From positions 1,798,001 to 1,862,000 of the forward strand of contig OZ245829.1 of assembly GCA_965228625.1 (NCBI GenBank): a stretch of DNA of 64,000 nt. The letters run 5' to 3'. A model generated the notes under the pieces. It was not told the DNA's origin. It saw only the letters and a program-made list of their open reading frames with translations, and ran no database searches. This document shows, piece by piece, positions 25,819 to 33,905 of this stretch (positions are counted from its first letter, which is position 1; each line of letters starts with the position of its first letter). This stretch comes from UBA2767 sp965228625. GTDB lineage: Bacteria; Pseudomonadota; Alphaproteobacteria; Rhizobiales; Methyloligellaceae. Made by a program: the position numbers and the translations under genes.

Positions 25819-27141
25819 CTAGCGCTTGGCCAGGACAACGCCCTTGCGCGCATCATCGAACCAGCGATCGACGGCCGCGTGCACGTTGGCCTTCAGCTTC
25901 GACTTCCACCCGTCGACCGTCGTGTCGAGGGCTTCGCGGTTCGAGGCCACAAACGTGTCGCGGTTGAACTCTTCCTGCACTTCATTGATGAAGTAGTCTG
26001 CGGCGACCCCGACAACCAGCCCGGCGACCGCGCCGACCACCTGACCGCCCACCGGCTGCACGGCCGTTCCGGCAACCACGCCCTGCTGCGCGAAGGCAAG
26101 CCGCGTGCCGGCCGAAGCAACGAAGCGCCGCGACAGCGTGCCGACCGTCCGCGCCATCACGCGGTTCATTGCCGGACCAAGCACGAGCCCGCCGACCGTG
26201 CCGCTGCCCGCGGCAATACCAAGGCCGGCGATACCGTCAAATGCCCGATCCTCCATGAGATAGGTCGGCGCCTTCCATTTCTGCGCGTCCCAATCGAGCT
26301 TCGTGTCGGTCAGCTTCCGGTCCGCCGGGATGTCGGCCAGGTGTTGCGTGTACCTGGCAAGGAAGAGCTGCAACCGCATGTCGCCATTGGCAATCACGCG
26401 GCGATAGCTCTCGTGCGAGCGCCGCACGAGAACCTCAAGACCGTCGGTGATCTTTGCGTCCCGCAGATCGGGCTTGAGCACCTGTTCCATGTAGTGGCGC
26501 ATGAAGTAGTCCTGGAGATCGCGTTCGACCGCTTCGCCCAGGCTTTCATATTCACCGGCCTCCACGAAACGCGTTGCCGCCGAGGTCAGGGACTCCTTCA
26601 GGACGATGTAGGAGCGCTTCCACTCGAAGAACCAGTCCGCGTAGGCTTCGATGACCTGCTCCCGGTCGGCAAAGGCGGTCTCGAAAAGCCGGTCGATATC
26701 GGCGCTCGCGGCCTGCTTGATCCGGTCGCGCTCGTCGTCGAGCATCAGGATGGTTTCATTGACGAACGCGTCGGTATCCGACTTCGATGCCGCCACACGG
26801 CGCACCTTGCCGTCAATATCCTTGACGACAAGATCAACGGCGTCGTCGGGCAGAGACGGCCCGACAAGAACCTCGAACAGAGAGCGGTCCGGGTGGACGG
26901 CCGCGGTGTAGTCCAGATGGCGCTGATAGGATTTCCAGAATGTGGTCCCAAGCGATGCCAGGCCGTAGGCCGCCAGCATCAGCGCCACGGTGAATCCGAT
27001 GGGCCGCATGAAGGCTGCGACCGGGCCGAGCTTTTGCACCTTGACCTTGCCGCGACGGCTCCGGCGCGCAGCGCCACGCCCACGAGTCGCGACCGCATCC
27101 GCGCCATTGGTGCTAACGATGTCTGTTGCCTTTGCCGCCAT
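25819..27141 (-). CDS. Uncharacterised membrane-anchored protein
   Basis: About 440 residues from ATG 27141, preceded by AGGTG. After a basic N-terminal stretch (RGRGAARRSRRGKVKVQ) comes one transmembrane helix (FTVALMLAAYGLASLGTTFW). A long mainly helical region follows, rich in charged residues and possibly coiled coil (residues about 100-290, with DERDRIKQAASADIDRLFET). A glycine-rich hydrophobic stretch near 330-400 (GIAGLGIAAGSGTVGGLVLG, then VGGQVVGAVAGLVVGVA) looks like paired membrane-inserting helices of the kind with GxxxG packing. The tail is charged. I do not recognise the family. It is the GC-rich neighbour upstream of the protease island on the same strand. Confidence 0.65.
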   Translation of the reverse strand: MAAKATDIVSTNGADAVATRGRGAARRSRRGKVKVQKLGPVAAFMRPIGFTVALMLAAYGLASLGTTFWKSYQRHLDYTAAVHPDRSLFEVLVGPSLPDDAVDLVVKDIDGKVRRVAASKSDTDAFVNETILMLDDERDRIKQAASADIDRLFETAFADREQVIEAYADWFFEWKRSYIVLKESLTSAATRFVEAGEYESLGEAVERDLQDYFMRHYMEQVLKPDLRDAKITDGLEVLVRRSHESYRRVIANGDMRLQLFLARYTQHLADIPADRKLTDTKLDWDAQKWKAPTYLMEDRAFDGIAGLGIAAGSGTVGGLVLGPAMNRVMARTVGTLSRRFVASAGTRLAFAQQGVVAGTAVQPVGGQVVGAVAGLVVGVAADYFINEVQEEFNRDTFVASNREALDTTVDGWKSKLKANVHAAVDRWFDDARKGVVLAKR

Positions 27142-27280
27142 CACCTGTGGATCCTTTGGCAAACCTTGTCGGATATGGCATTTGTGGAACGATAACACAA
27201 CCAGTGGCCCGAAATGTGGACGCATTTCGCGTTTGTATTCAGATGGTTATCATGAGCCTCAACGAGCCCATCGGTGCCGG

Positions 27281-27760
27281 ATGGCGATGACCGGTGCACA
27301 CCTGCTGCCTGCCCCACTGATCCGCGACCTTGATGCTGCTCTCGGTGCGACGCCGTTGTGCCGGCCCGACGAGATCGCCGGGCTCGTTGCCGTGGCAGGG
27401 GCCTACGCCCTGATCCTTGACGTTGCGGACACCCTCAGTCTCAACCGACCGCGCCACGCCTGCCATGCCCTGTCCGCGGGATGGTACATCTATGCCGGTT
27501 CCGCACATGGCCCCGGCGGCATCCGCGCGCGACTGGCCCGGCATATGCTGCAAGACAAGCCGGTTCACTGGCACGTCGATCAGGTGACGACACGGAAGGG
27601 CATCCGCATCTGGGCGGCGTCCTTGCCGAACCGGACGGAATGCGGCCTCGTCTCGGACCTGAGTGCTTCGGGCCGGTTTGTCGCGACACATCCGGGTTTC
27701 GGCAGCAGTGACTGCAAACAGTGCGCAGCGCATCTGCTGATGTGGCGGCAGACCGGCTAG
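27281..27760 (+). CDS. GIY-YIG nuclease-fold DUF123 protein
   Basis: About 159 residues; ATG 27281 is chosen as the first start after the divergent gene, with ATG 27287 also possible and a weak ribosome site. The core is AYALILDVAD, then GWYIYAGSAHGPGGIRARLARHM, whose YIYAGSA is the DUF123 version of the GIY-YIG motif. PVHWHVDQVTT follows, and near the end GFGSSDCKQCAAHLLM carries the conserved Cys-Cys-His. DUF123 proteins are nuclease-fold proteins of unproven activity. The stop codon shares CTAG with the stop of the convergent gene at 27757. Confidence 0.85.
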   Translation: MAMTGAHLLPAPLIRDLDAALGATPLCRPDEIAGLVAVAGAYALILDVADTLSLNRPRHACHALSAGWYIYAGSAHGPGGIRARLARHMLQDKPVHWHVDQVTTRKGIRIWAASLPNRTECGLVSDLSASGRFVATHPGFGSSDCKQCAAHLLMWRQTG

Positions 27761-28041
27761 AGAGGCGCCATTTCGCGGCGAACCCGCGTTTTCAGCAAGG
27801 GATCGATCGTCGCCCGAAACGCGGCATAGTGCTCGGTCTGCCCATGCGCCTCGACAGCCGCCTCATCGTCATAGAGTTCGTAAAGGAAGAAGACATGCGG
27901 GTTCTCCGCAAGCTGACACACATCGAAGTGCCGGCAACCGGGCTCCTTCTCGAGTGAATTGCGGGCCTGGGTCTGAAGCGCTTCGCGCAATTCATCCGCT
28001 TTTCCCGGATTTGCTTCGAAATCGACAATCACTGCAATCAT
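27757..28041 (-). CDS. Antibiotic biosynthesis monooxygenase (ABM) domain protein
   Basis: About 94 residues from ATG 28041, with a strong GGAGGAG ribosome site. It is a single ferredoxin-like ABM domain: IAVIVDFEANPGKADELREA, then SLEKEPGCRHFDVCQ, VFFLYELYDDEAAVEAH and YAAFRATIDPLL. Relatives include quinone-modifying or heme-degrading monooxygenases and autoinducer-type proteins such as YgiN; the actual activity is often unknown. The residues FDVCQ and FFLYELYDD are the usual core strands. The upstream leader (28042-28260) can form two hairpins, described separately. Confidence 0.82.
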   Translation of the reverse strand: MIAVIVDFEANPGKADELREALQTQARNSLEKEPGCRHFDVCQLAENPHVFFLYELYDDEAAVEAHGQTEHYAAFRATIDPLLKTRVRREMAPL

Positions 28042-28071
28042 GAAAAACTCCTCCCACACGACACGTAAACC

Positions 28072-28108
28072 GGCCGCGCAAGCGGCCCCCGGCGGCCCTT
28101 GTCGCCGG
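28072..28108 (-). other. Two adjacent GC hairpins in the leader of the ABM gene
   Basis: GGCCGC (28072-28077) pairs with GCGGCC (28082-28087) around a GCAA tetraloop, a GNRA-type loop when read on the plus strand. Directly next to it, CCGGCG (28089-28094) pairs with CGCCGG (28103-28108) around an 8-base loop. On the minus strand these lie in the 5' leader of the ABM gene. No T run follows on either strand, so a factor-independent terminator is unlikely; an RNA structure or protein site is possible. I recognise no known riboswitch. Confidence 0.4.
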
Positions 28109-28190
28109 AAACGCGGCGGCACGCAAGAGCCGCGTCGATTGGAGTTTTCGGGCCACGCCATGTAAAACCCGAACCCGGCATGGACGACAC

Positions 28191-28220
28191 ACTGTCACTG
28201 TCACTGTCACTGTCACCGTC
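28191..28220. repeat. Short tandem hexamer repeat (about 4-5 copies)
   Basis: The hexamer ACTGTC is repeated exactly four times from 28191 to 28214, followed by a fifth copy with one change (ACCGTC). It lies 40-70 bases upstream of the IlvD/Edd gene, likely within its promoter or leader. The unit is a multiple of three and the tract is not coding. Such tracts can change length by slippage and so alter promoter spacing; this is inference. Confidence 0.7.
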
Positions 28221-28259
28221 TCCGACGTCACAGCATCGCCCGAGTGAAAGGCCGCAATC

Positions 28260-29972
28260 ATGTCCCACAAAAAGACTTCAAAACCAGGTGGATTTGACGA
28301 CAAGCTCATCAGCTATGGAGACGCGGCGTTCTCCAGATATCTGAGAACGGTGTTTCTGAAATCCATGGGCTACACCGATGACGCCCTGAACCGGCCGATT
28401 ATCGGCATCACCAACACCTATTCGGCCTACAACTCCTGCCACGCGACCGTGCCCAAACTCATGGAGGCGGTGAAGCGCGGGGTCATGCTCGCCGGTGGGC
28501 TCCCGTTCGAGTTTCCGGTCATCAGCCTGCACGAGTCCTTCACCTACCCGACATCCATGTATCTGCGGAACCTTATGTCGATGGACACGGAGGAGCTGAT
28601 CCGCGCCCAGCCGATGGATGCGGTGGTCCTGATCGGCGGGTGCGACAAGACCGTGCCCGCGCTGATGATGGGCGCGGCAAGCGCCGGCACGCCGGCCATT
28701 CTCGAAGTGACCGGTCCCATGCTGACCGGATCGTACCAGGGACAACGCGTCGGCGCGTGCACCGATTGCCGCCACTTCTGGGCGCGGTTCCGGGCCGGTG
28801 AGGTCGGCGAGGAAGAGCTCCCGGACATCACCGACCAGCTCGGACCGACGCCCGGCACCTGCATGGTCATGGGCACGGCAAGCACCATGGCGCTGATGTC
28901 GGAAGCACTCGGTGTGATGCTGCCGGGAGGCGCGACGATTCCCGCCGTCATGTCGCAGCGCCTGCGCCACGCGGAGCAGACAGGCATGCGGGCGGTCGCA
29001 CTGGCCGGGTCCGGACTGACACTCGACAAGATCATCACGCGGCAGTCGGTCGAGAACGCGTTGCGCGTGCTGCTGGCAATCGGCGGCTCGACCAACGGAC
29101 TCATTCACCTTACGGCCATGGCCGGCCGGCTCGGCATCGATGTCTCACTGGACCGCGTCGATGAACTCAGCCGGGAAACGCCGGTGATCGTCGATCTCAA
29201 ACCGTCGGGCGAGCACTACATGCAGGAACTCCACGAGGCGGGCGGGTTCGCGACCATCCTGCGGACGCTGGCGCCTTTGCTCGATATGCAGCAGACAACC
29301 GTGACCGGAGAGACGCTGCAACAAGTCCTGGATAGCTCGCCGGAGTGGGACCAGTCGGTCGTGCGGCCCTTGAACGACCCGCTGTCCAGCGAGGGCGGGC
29401 TTGCGGTGCTGCGGGGCAACCTCGCGCCGGGCGGCGCCATCATCAAACAGAGCGCATCGTCGGATGCGTTTCGGGTCCATACCGGCAAGGCGGTTGTGTT
29501 CGACTCGGTGCAGGATCTCGCGGAACGGATCGACGACCCGGACCTCGACGTCACAAGCGACGATATCCTGGTGATGCGCAATGAAGGGCCGGTGGGCGCG
29601 CCCGGAATGCCCGAGGCAGGCTACCTGCCGATTCCGAAGAAGCTCGCTCAAGCCGGGATCAAGGATATGGTCCGGATTTCCGATGCGCGCATGAGTGGCA
29701 CGGCATTCGGTTCGATCGTCCTTCATGTCACGCCGGAGGCGGCGATCGGCGGACCGCTCAGCCTGATTGAAACCGGCGATACCATCACGCTGGACATCCC
29801 GAACCGCCGTCTCGACGTGGACCTGGGCGAGGCGGAGCTCACCGAACGTGCCGCACTTCGGGACAAGAAGCCGCCGCGCAACGTGCCCGAACGCGGCTAC
29901 GCGCAGCTCCTTGAGAAGACCATCCTTCAGGCCGACCGGGGCTGCGATTTCGACTTTCTTGTAAAGAACTGA
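28260..29972 (+). CDS. IlvD/Edd family sugar-acid or dihydroxy-acid dehydratase
   Basis: 570 residues. Three cysteines that hold the iron-sulfur cluster in this family are present: NSCHATVPK, GGCDKTVPALMMGAA and GTCMVMGTASTMA. Other blocks are GGSTNGLIHLTAMAGR, LRGNLAPGGAIIKQSA, RNEGPVGAPGMPEAGYLP, and SDARMSGTAFGSIVLHVTPEAA with the catalytic serine region. The combination resembles the pentonate (arabinonate/xylonate) dehydratase branch more than biosynthetic IlvD, but I cannot be sure. Reaction: water loss from a 2,3-dihydroxy acid to give a 2-keto acid. The gene starts ATG 28260 and stands alone; the neighbours give no pathway. Confidence 0.85.
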   Translation: MSHKKTSKPGGFDDKLISYGDAAFSRYLRTVFLKSMGYTDDALNRPIIGITNTYSAYNSCHATVPKLMEAVKRGVMLAGGLPFEFPVISLHESFTYPTSMYLRNLMSMDTEELIRAQPMDAVVLIGGCDKTVPALMMGAASAGTPAILEVTGPMLTGSYQGQRVGACTDCRHFWARFRAGEVGEEELPDITDQLGPTPGTCMVMGTASTMALMSEALGVMLPGGATIPAVMSQRLRHAEQTGMRAVALAGSGLTLDKIITRQSVENALRVLLAIGGSTNGLIHLTAMAGRLGIDVSLDRVDELSRETPVIVDLKPSGEHYMQELHEAGGFATILRTLAPLLDMQQTTVTGETLQQVLDSSPEWDQSVVRPLNDPLSSEGGLAVLRGNLAPGGAIIKQSASSDAFRVHTGKAVVFDSVQDLAERIDDPDLDVTSDDILVMRNEGPVGAPGMPEAGYLPIPKKLAQAGIKDMVRISDARMSGTAFGSIVLHVTPEAAIGGPLSLIETGDTITLDIPNRRLDVDLGEAELTERAALRDKKPPRNVPERGYAQLLEKTILQADRGCDFDFLVKN

Positions 29973-30116
29973 GAGACTTGAAGAGGATTGTGACACCTGT
30001 TGTCCAAACGCAACAGCGTGCGGAAAATTGCATGTTTCGATCGGCCCACCGCGTGACTCCTCTCCGGCTCGGATAATAATATTCTCCGCACGATCCGCTT
30101 TCAGAGGGCTGAGCAG

Positions 30117-30428
30117 ATGCGATTTTTGCAGGGGGCCTGCCTTGCCGTGATCATTGGCGTGTCGGTCGGCGCGACCGTGGGGTCCGAGCCGGCAGAGGCA
30201 GCATGCAGATGGTTCAAGGCAACCCATAACGGGACCGATTTCTTTTACGCCGATGGTGCCGCCGGCACGGCAGAGTACAAGTTGAACGGCTATATCAAGA
30301 ACTGGAAGGCGTCGAGGGGGATCCGGCGGGCGAAGGTCTACCGGTCAAAGACCAGGTGCGGTGACTGGTTCATCAAATACATGCTCCCGCACAAGCACTG
30401 CATCGCCAGGGCGAAGGTCTGCTACTGA
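30117..30428 (+). CDS. Small exported four-cysteine protein, copy 1
   Basis: 103 residues with a signal peptide (CLAVIIGVSVGATVG, cleavage near 29 after AEAA). The mature protein of about 74 residues starts at Cys30 and has Cys81, Cys95 and Cys102. It shares with the next gene HNGTDFFY, a DG-G-T pair, and CGDWFIKYMLPH near the end. The four cysteines probably form two disulfides in the periplasm or outside. The protein is basic. I do not recognise the family, and it has no enzyme motif. It stands 145 bases after the dehydratase with its own AT-containing promoter region and is followed by a paralogue 51 bases later. Confidence 0.75.
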   Translation: MRFLQGACLAVIIGVSVGATVGSEPAEAACRWFKATHNGTDFFYADGAAGTAEYKLNGYIKNWKASRGIRRAKVYRSKTRCGDWFIKYMLPHKHCIARAKVCY

Positions 30429-30478
30429 CCCTGAAAGCCGATTGAAAGCTCCGTGATGTTGTTGAGGAGGTTGTAAGG

Positions 30479-30790
30479 ATGCGGAGACTGTCTCTTCTTG
30501 CCGCCACAGGTGCGGCCACCCTGTTTTTGTCACTTGGCGCAGCGCCGGACTCGGCTCAGGCCCGTTGCAAAACGTTCCACGCAAGCCACAACGGTACGGA
30601 CTTTTTCTATCGCGACGGCACCGAGGGGACCGTCAAGAACAAGCTGATCTGGTACGTCGAACAGTGGCAGAAGAAAAACAACATCAAGAGAGTCCGGTAC
30701 GGCAGATTCCACATCAAGTGTGGCGACTGGTTCATCAAGTACATGCTGCCGCATCGCAATTGCAAAGCGAAGTCGACGGTCTGTTACTAG
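30479..30790 (+). CDS. Small exported four-cysteine protein, copy 2
   Basis: 103 residues, exactly as long as copy 1. The signal peptide (LLAATGAATLFLSLGAA) ends near residue 28. All four cysteines fall at the same positions (30, 81, 95, 102), and HNGTDFFY and CGDWFIKYMLPH are identical in the two proteins, whereas the signal peptides and the basic middle (YVEQWQKKNNIKRVRYGRF) have diverged. This is an old tandem duplication. A ribosome site (GAGGAGG region near 30461) precedes ATG 30479. Possible roles include a secreted binding, inhibitor or antimicrobial peptide, but nothing in the sequence decides. The next gene, a dehydrogenase, begins 88 bases downstream. Confidence 0.75.
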   Translation: MRRLSLLAATGAATLFLSLGAAPDSAQARCKTFHASHNGTDFFYRDGTEGTVKNKLIWYVEQWQKKNNIKRVRYGRFHIKCGDWFIKYMLPHRNCKAKSTVCY

Positions 30791-30878
30791 AGCCTGAGCG
30801 AAGCAGTTTTTCCGACGTTCGGTTGTTGCCGGTTCGGTCGGCGCATATGGTGCGCCCGGGCGAAAGGGAGCTGCTCGC

Positions 30879-31847
30879 ATGCCGCATGCACCGCACAAAA
30901 CAGGCGTCATCGGCCTCGGCGCGATCGGACACGTCACGCTGGCAAGCATGGAGGAGCATGACGACTACGAGGTCGTCTGCGCGTGGGACCCGGACCCGGC
31001 AGCCTGCGCCCGGGTCAAGGATGCAAACCCAAGCGTTCAGATCACGGACAGCGCCGACGCGGTGATCACTCACCCCGAAACGACCGCAGTGTACATCGCC
31101 AGTCCACCCACTTCCCATGTCTCCTATGCGCGCGCGACCGCCGAAGCGGACAAATGCATCTTCTGCGAGAAGCCGTTGGGAATCGACATCGCCGAGTCAG
31201 AGGCACTTGTCGAGCTGGCCGCGCAACGAGAGATTCCGAACGCGATCAATTTCAATCATACGGCCGCCCGCGGCAGCACCTATCTGGAAGACCAGATCCG
31301 GTCCGGCGCCGCCGGTGACGTCACCGGCGTCGACATCTTCATCCATCTCACGAAATGGCCGCGGGACTTTCAGGCACACGCGACCTGGCTCGCCGGCCGC
31401 GAACAAGGCGGATTCACACGGGAGATGATCTCGCACTGGACCTACCTCACGCGCCGCCTGCTCGGTGAAGGTGAAATCGTCTCATGCCGCGCGACGTTTC
31501 CCGATGATCCGCAACGATCCGAAACCCGGCTGATTGCGGAGCTTGAGTTCGGCGGCATACCGACCGTCATCAACGCCGCCTGCGGCGGCGCCGGTCCCGT
31601 GGGCACCCAATACACGCTCTGGGGGAGCGAGAAGTCCTTTATGCTGCAGAGCGGCGGCAGGATCAGCGAAACCGACGGCGAGAACTGGCGGTCGCTTTTC
31701 GAGGACGAAGACGGCGAGAGCGAAGACGATATCGCCCGCAACATCGGCGCGGTGGCAAGAGCGTTCCACGGCGAGACCGTGACCGTCGCGACGCTGGACG
31801 ACGGTCTCGCAGTTCAGAAGATCGTTGAAGGCCTCATCGCCGGGTAG
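30879..31847 (+). CDS. Gfo/Idh/MocA family NAD(P)-dependent oxidoreductase, copy A
   Basis: 322 residues. The N-terminal Rossmann fold has GVIGLGAIGHVTLAS (GxGxxG), VCAWDPDPAACARV, and YIASPPTSHVSYA, then the catalytic-lysine block CEKPLGID. The C-terminal half has WPRDFQAHATWLAGREQGGFTRE, of which the core is GGFTREMISH. These enzymes oxidise or reduce a hydroxyl carbon of sugars or cyclitols with NAD(P). A paralogue of the same subgroup lies at 37761-38726 on the other strand, with a dipeptide-type ABC transporter between. The substrate may be a sugar acid or derived amino compound taken up by that transporter. Confidence 0.88.
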   Translation: MPHAPHKTGVIGLGAIGHVTLASMEEHDDYEVVCAWDPDPAACARVKDANPSVQITDSADAVITHPETTAVYIASPPTSHVSYARATAEADKCIFCEKPLGIDIAESEALVELAAQREIPNAINFNHTAARGSTYLEDQIRSGAAGDVTGVDIFIHLTKWPRDFQAHATWLAGREQGGFTREMISHWTYLTRRLLGEGEIVSCRATFPDDPQRSETRLIAELEFGGIPTVINAACGGAGPVGTQYTLWGSEKSFMLQSGGRISETDGENWRSLFEDEDGESEDDIARNIGAVARAFHGETVTVATLDDGLAVQKIVEGLIAG

Positions 31848-31862
31848 AACCAAGTCGGGACA

Positions 31863-32927
31863 CTAGGAAGCGACCGGCTGTTTCGGCGGTGCGTACTTTG
31901 CCTCCGGCAACCGGCCCTCCTCCGCGGCATGACAGGCGACAATGTGCCCGTCGCGCTCGGTCGGCATCGGAATCTCGGAGCTGCACCGGTCATTGGCGAA
32001 CGGACAGCGCGGATGGAAGGCACAACCCGAGGGGGGATTGATCGGATTCGGCACTTCTCCGGCGACCGGTTCCCTTTCCCGGCCAGTCATCTCGAGGTCC
32101 GGAATGGTCTCAAGCAGAAGCCGCGTATAGGGATGCTGCGGGCGGTCGAACAGCTCCTTGGCACCAGCCACTTCGCACAAACGGCCGAGATACATCACAC
32201 CGATCTTGTCGGAGAGGTGGTACACCACCGCGAGATTGTGGCTGATGAACAGATAGGTCAGCCCGAACTCCCTCTGCAGGTCCTTCATCAGGTTCAGGAT
32301 CTGCGCCTGCACCGATACATCGAGCGCCGACGTCGGCTCGTCGCACACCAGGAATTCCGGATTTGAAGAGAGCGCGCGGGCGATGGAAATCCGCTGGCGC
32401 TGTCCGCCCGAGAACTCGTGCGGGTATTTCTCGCCGTCGGCGGGGGACAGGCCGACCTGCCGCAAAAGGCCTGCGACCATCTCCTCCTGTTCACCGCGCG
32501 ATTTGACCAGGCCGAACACGCGGATAGGCTCGGCGATAATGTCGCGCACCCGCCACCTGGGATTGAGGCTGGCATAGGGGTCCTGGAAGATCATCTGCCA
32601 GCGCCGCCGCAATGCGGCCGAGTCGGCGCGTGACTGCGCGTCGGCCACGTCGCGTCCTTCGAACCGGATGACGCCGCCGCTGGGTTGGTGAAGGCCGACG
32701 ACAAGCTTGGCGACGGTGGATTTGCCGCAACCGGACTCCCCGACGAGCGAGAAGGTCTGCCCCCTGTTGATGTCGAAGGCGAGCCCGTCAACGGCCTTGA
32801 GGATCTGCCGCGGCGAGCGTTCGATCATGCGCGCCAGCCACGGCTTGGACACATCGAAATACTTGGCGAGGTCCCGTACCTCGAGCAGCGGCGGCGCGGA
32901 AACATCTGGCACGCTTTGCCTAGCCAC
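31863..32927 (-). CDS. Dipeptide/oligopeptide ABC transporter ATPase, DppF-like
   Basis: About 354 residues, started at GTG 32927 because AAGGAGG lies six bases upstream and this start overlaps the end of the preceding ATPase gene, as in translational coupling; an upstream in-frame ATG at 32972 is inside that gene. Walker A is LVGESGCGKSTVAK, the ABC signature is EFSGGQRQRISIARAL, and Walker B is FLVCDEPTSALDVSVQ. After about residue 260 comes the oligopeptide-type C-terminal domain with PSGCAFHPRCPFANDRCS. In relatives this holds a four-cysteine iron-sulfur cluster or structural site. It is the last gene of the leftward transporter operon. Confidence 0.92.
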   Translation of the reverse strand: MARQSVPDVSAPPLLEVRDLAKYFDVSKPWLARMIERSPRQILKAVDGLAFDINRGQTFSLVGESGCGKSTVAKLVVGLHQPSGGVIRFEGRDVADAQSRADSAALRRRWQMIFQDPYASLNPRWRVRDIIAEPIRVFGLVKSRGEQEEMVAGLLRQVGLSPADGEKYPHEFSGGQRQRISIARALSSNPEFLVCDEPTSALDVSVQAQILNLMKDLQREFGLTYLFISHNLAVVYHLSDKIGVMYLGRLCEVAGAKELFDRPQHPYTRLLLETIPDLEMTGREREPVAGEVPNPINPPSGCAFHPRCPFANDRCSSEIPMPTERDGHIVACHAAEEGRLPEAKYAPPKQPVAS

Positions 32928-33897
32928 GCCGGGCCTCCTTGTCGAACTGCCAGCATGCGGCTTCCGCGTCACGTCCCGCCGGCATCAGCTCGGGGCGCTC
33001 CGTCCGGCACCGGTCGAAGACCTTGGGACAGCGCGGGTTGAACGAACAGCCCGCCGGGATTTCGTTCAGGCGCGGCATCGCGCCTTCGATCTGCGTAAGG
33101 CGCTCCACGTCATGGCCGACCATCGGGATCGCACCCATGAGCCCGACGGTGTAGGGATGCTTCGGTTGCTTGACCACGCGTTTGACGGGTCCGATTTCCG
33201 CGACCCGCCCGGCATACATGACGGCGACGCGGTCCGCGGTCTCGGCAATCACGCCCATGTCGTGCGTGATCAGCATCACCGCCGTCTTGTGTTCGCGGCA
33301 GAGCTTTTTCAGCAGCGCGATGATCTGCGCCTGGATCGATACGTCGAGCGCGGTCGTCGGCTCGTCGGCAATGATCAGCCGTGGATTGGCGCACAGCGCC
33401 AAGGCGATCACCACGCGCTGGCGCATGCCGCCGGAGAACTCGTGCGGATAGGAGTCGATGCGCCGTTCCGGCGCGGGAATACCAACCTCGGCCAGCAGTT
33501 CGATCGCGAGACCGCGTGCCTCGTCGGGACTGAGCGCCAGGTGAACCCGGATCGTTTCAATCAGTTGGCGACCGACCGTGTAAAGCGGATTGAGGCTCGT
33601 CAGCGGATCCTGAAAGATGGCGCCGATCTTCTTGCCGCGGATCGGACGCATCTCCTCGTAGGTCAAGTCGTCGATCCGTTGTCCTTCGAGCCGGATCTGC
33701 CCGCCTGTCACCCGGCCCGGCGGCTCCAGCAGTCCGATGATGGCCGACCCGGTAAGCGACTTGCCGGCGCCCGACTCGCCGACGACCCCGAGAACCTCGC
33801 CCTCGTTGATTTCAAGCGACACGCCATCCAGCGCCAAGAGCGGACCCATACGGGTCAGAAACTCAACGCGCAGATTTTCGACTTCAAGCAGCGCCAT
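32920..33897 (-). CDS. Dipeptide/oligopeptide ABC transporter ATPase, DppD-like
   Basis: About 325 residues from ATG 33897, at the normal family start (ALLEVENLRVEF). Walker A is VVGESGAGKSLTGSA, the signature is EFSGGMRQRVVIALAL, and Walker B is LIIADEPTTALDVSIQ. The C-terminal extension has PAGCSFNPRCPKVFDRC, again with the spaced cysteines of the oligopeptide family. With the DppF-like subunit it forms the ATPase pair that drives uptake through the two permeases. It lies 9 bases after the DppC-like gene. Confidence 0.92.
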   Translation of the reverse strand: MALLEVENLRVEFLTRMGPLLALDGVSLEINEGEVLGVVGESGAGKSLTGSAIIGLLEPPGRVTGGQIRLEGQRIDDLTYEEMRPIRGKKIGAIFQDPLTSLNPLYTVGRQLIETIRVHLALSPDEARGLAIELLAEVGIPAPERRIDSYPHEFSGGMRQRVVIALALCANPRLIIADEPTTALDVSIQAQIIALLKKLCREHKTAVMLITHDMGVIAETADRVAVMYAGRVAEIGPVKRVVKQPKHPYTVGLMGAIPMVGHDVERLTQIEGAMPRLNEIPAGCSFNPRCPKVFDRCRTERPELMPAGRDAEAACWQFDKEARRG

Positions 33898-33905
33898 ACC
33901 CGCGC

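Noticed and set aside
25879..27195. Open frame of 438 codons on the plus strand
   Set aside because: It lies opposite the membrane protein at 25819-27141, which has a ribosome site and membrane helices; the antisense frame is Arg/His-rich and motif-free.
28191..28220. Hexamer repeat as a CRISPR array
   Set aside because: The unit is only six bases and has no spacers; it is a short tandem repeat.
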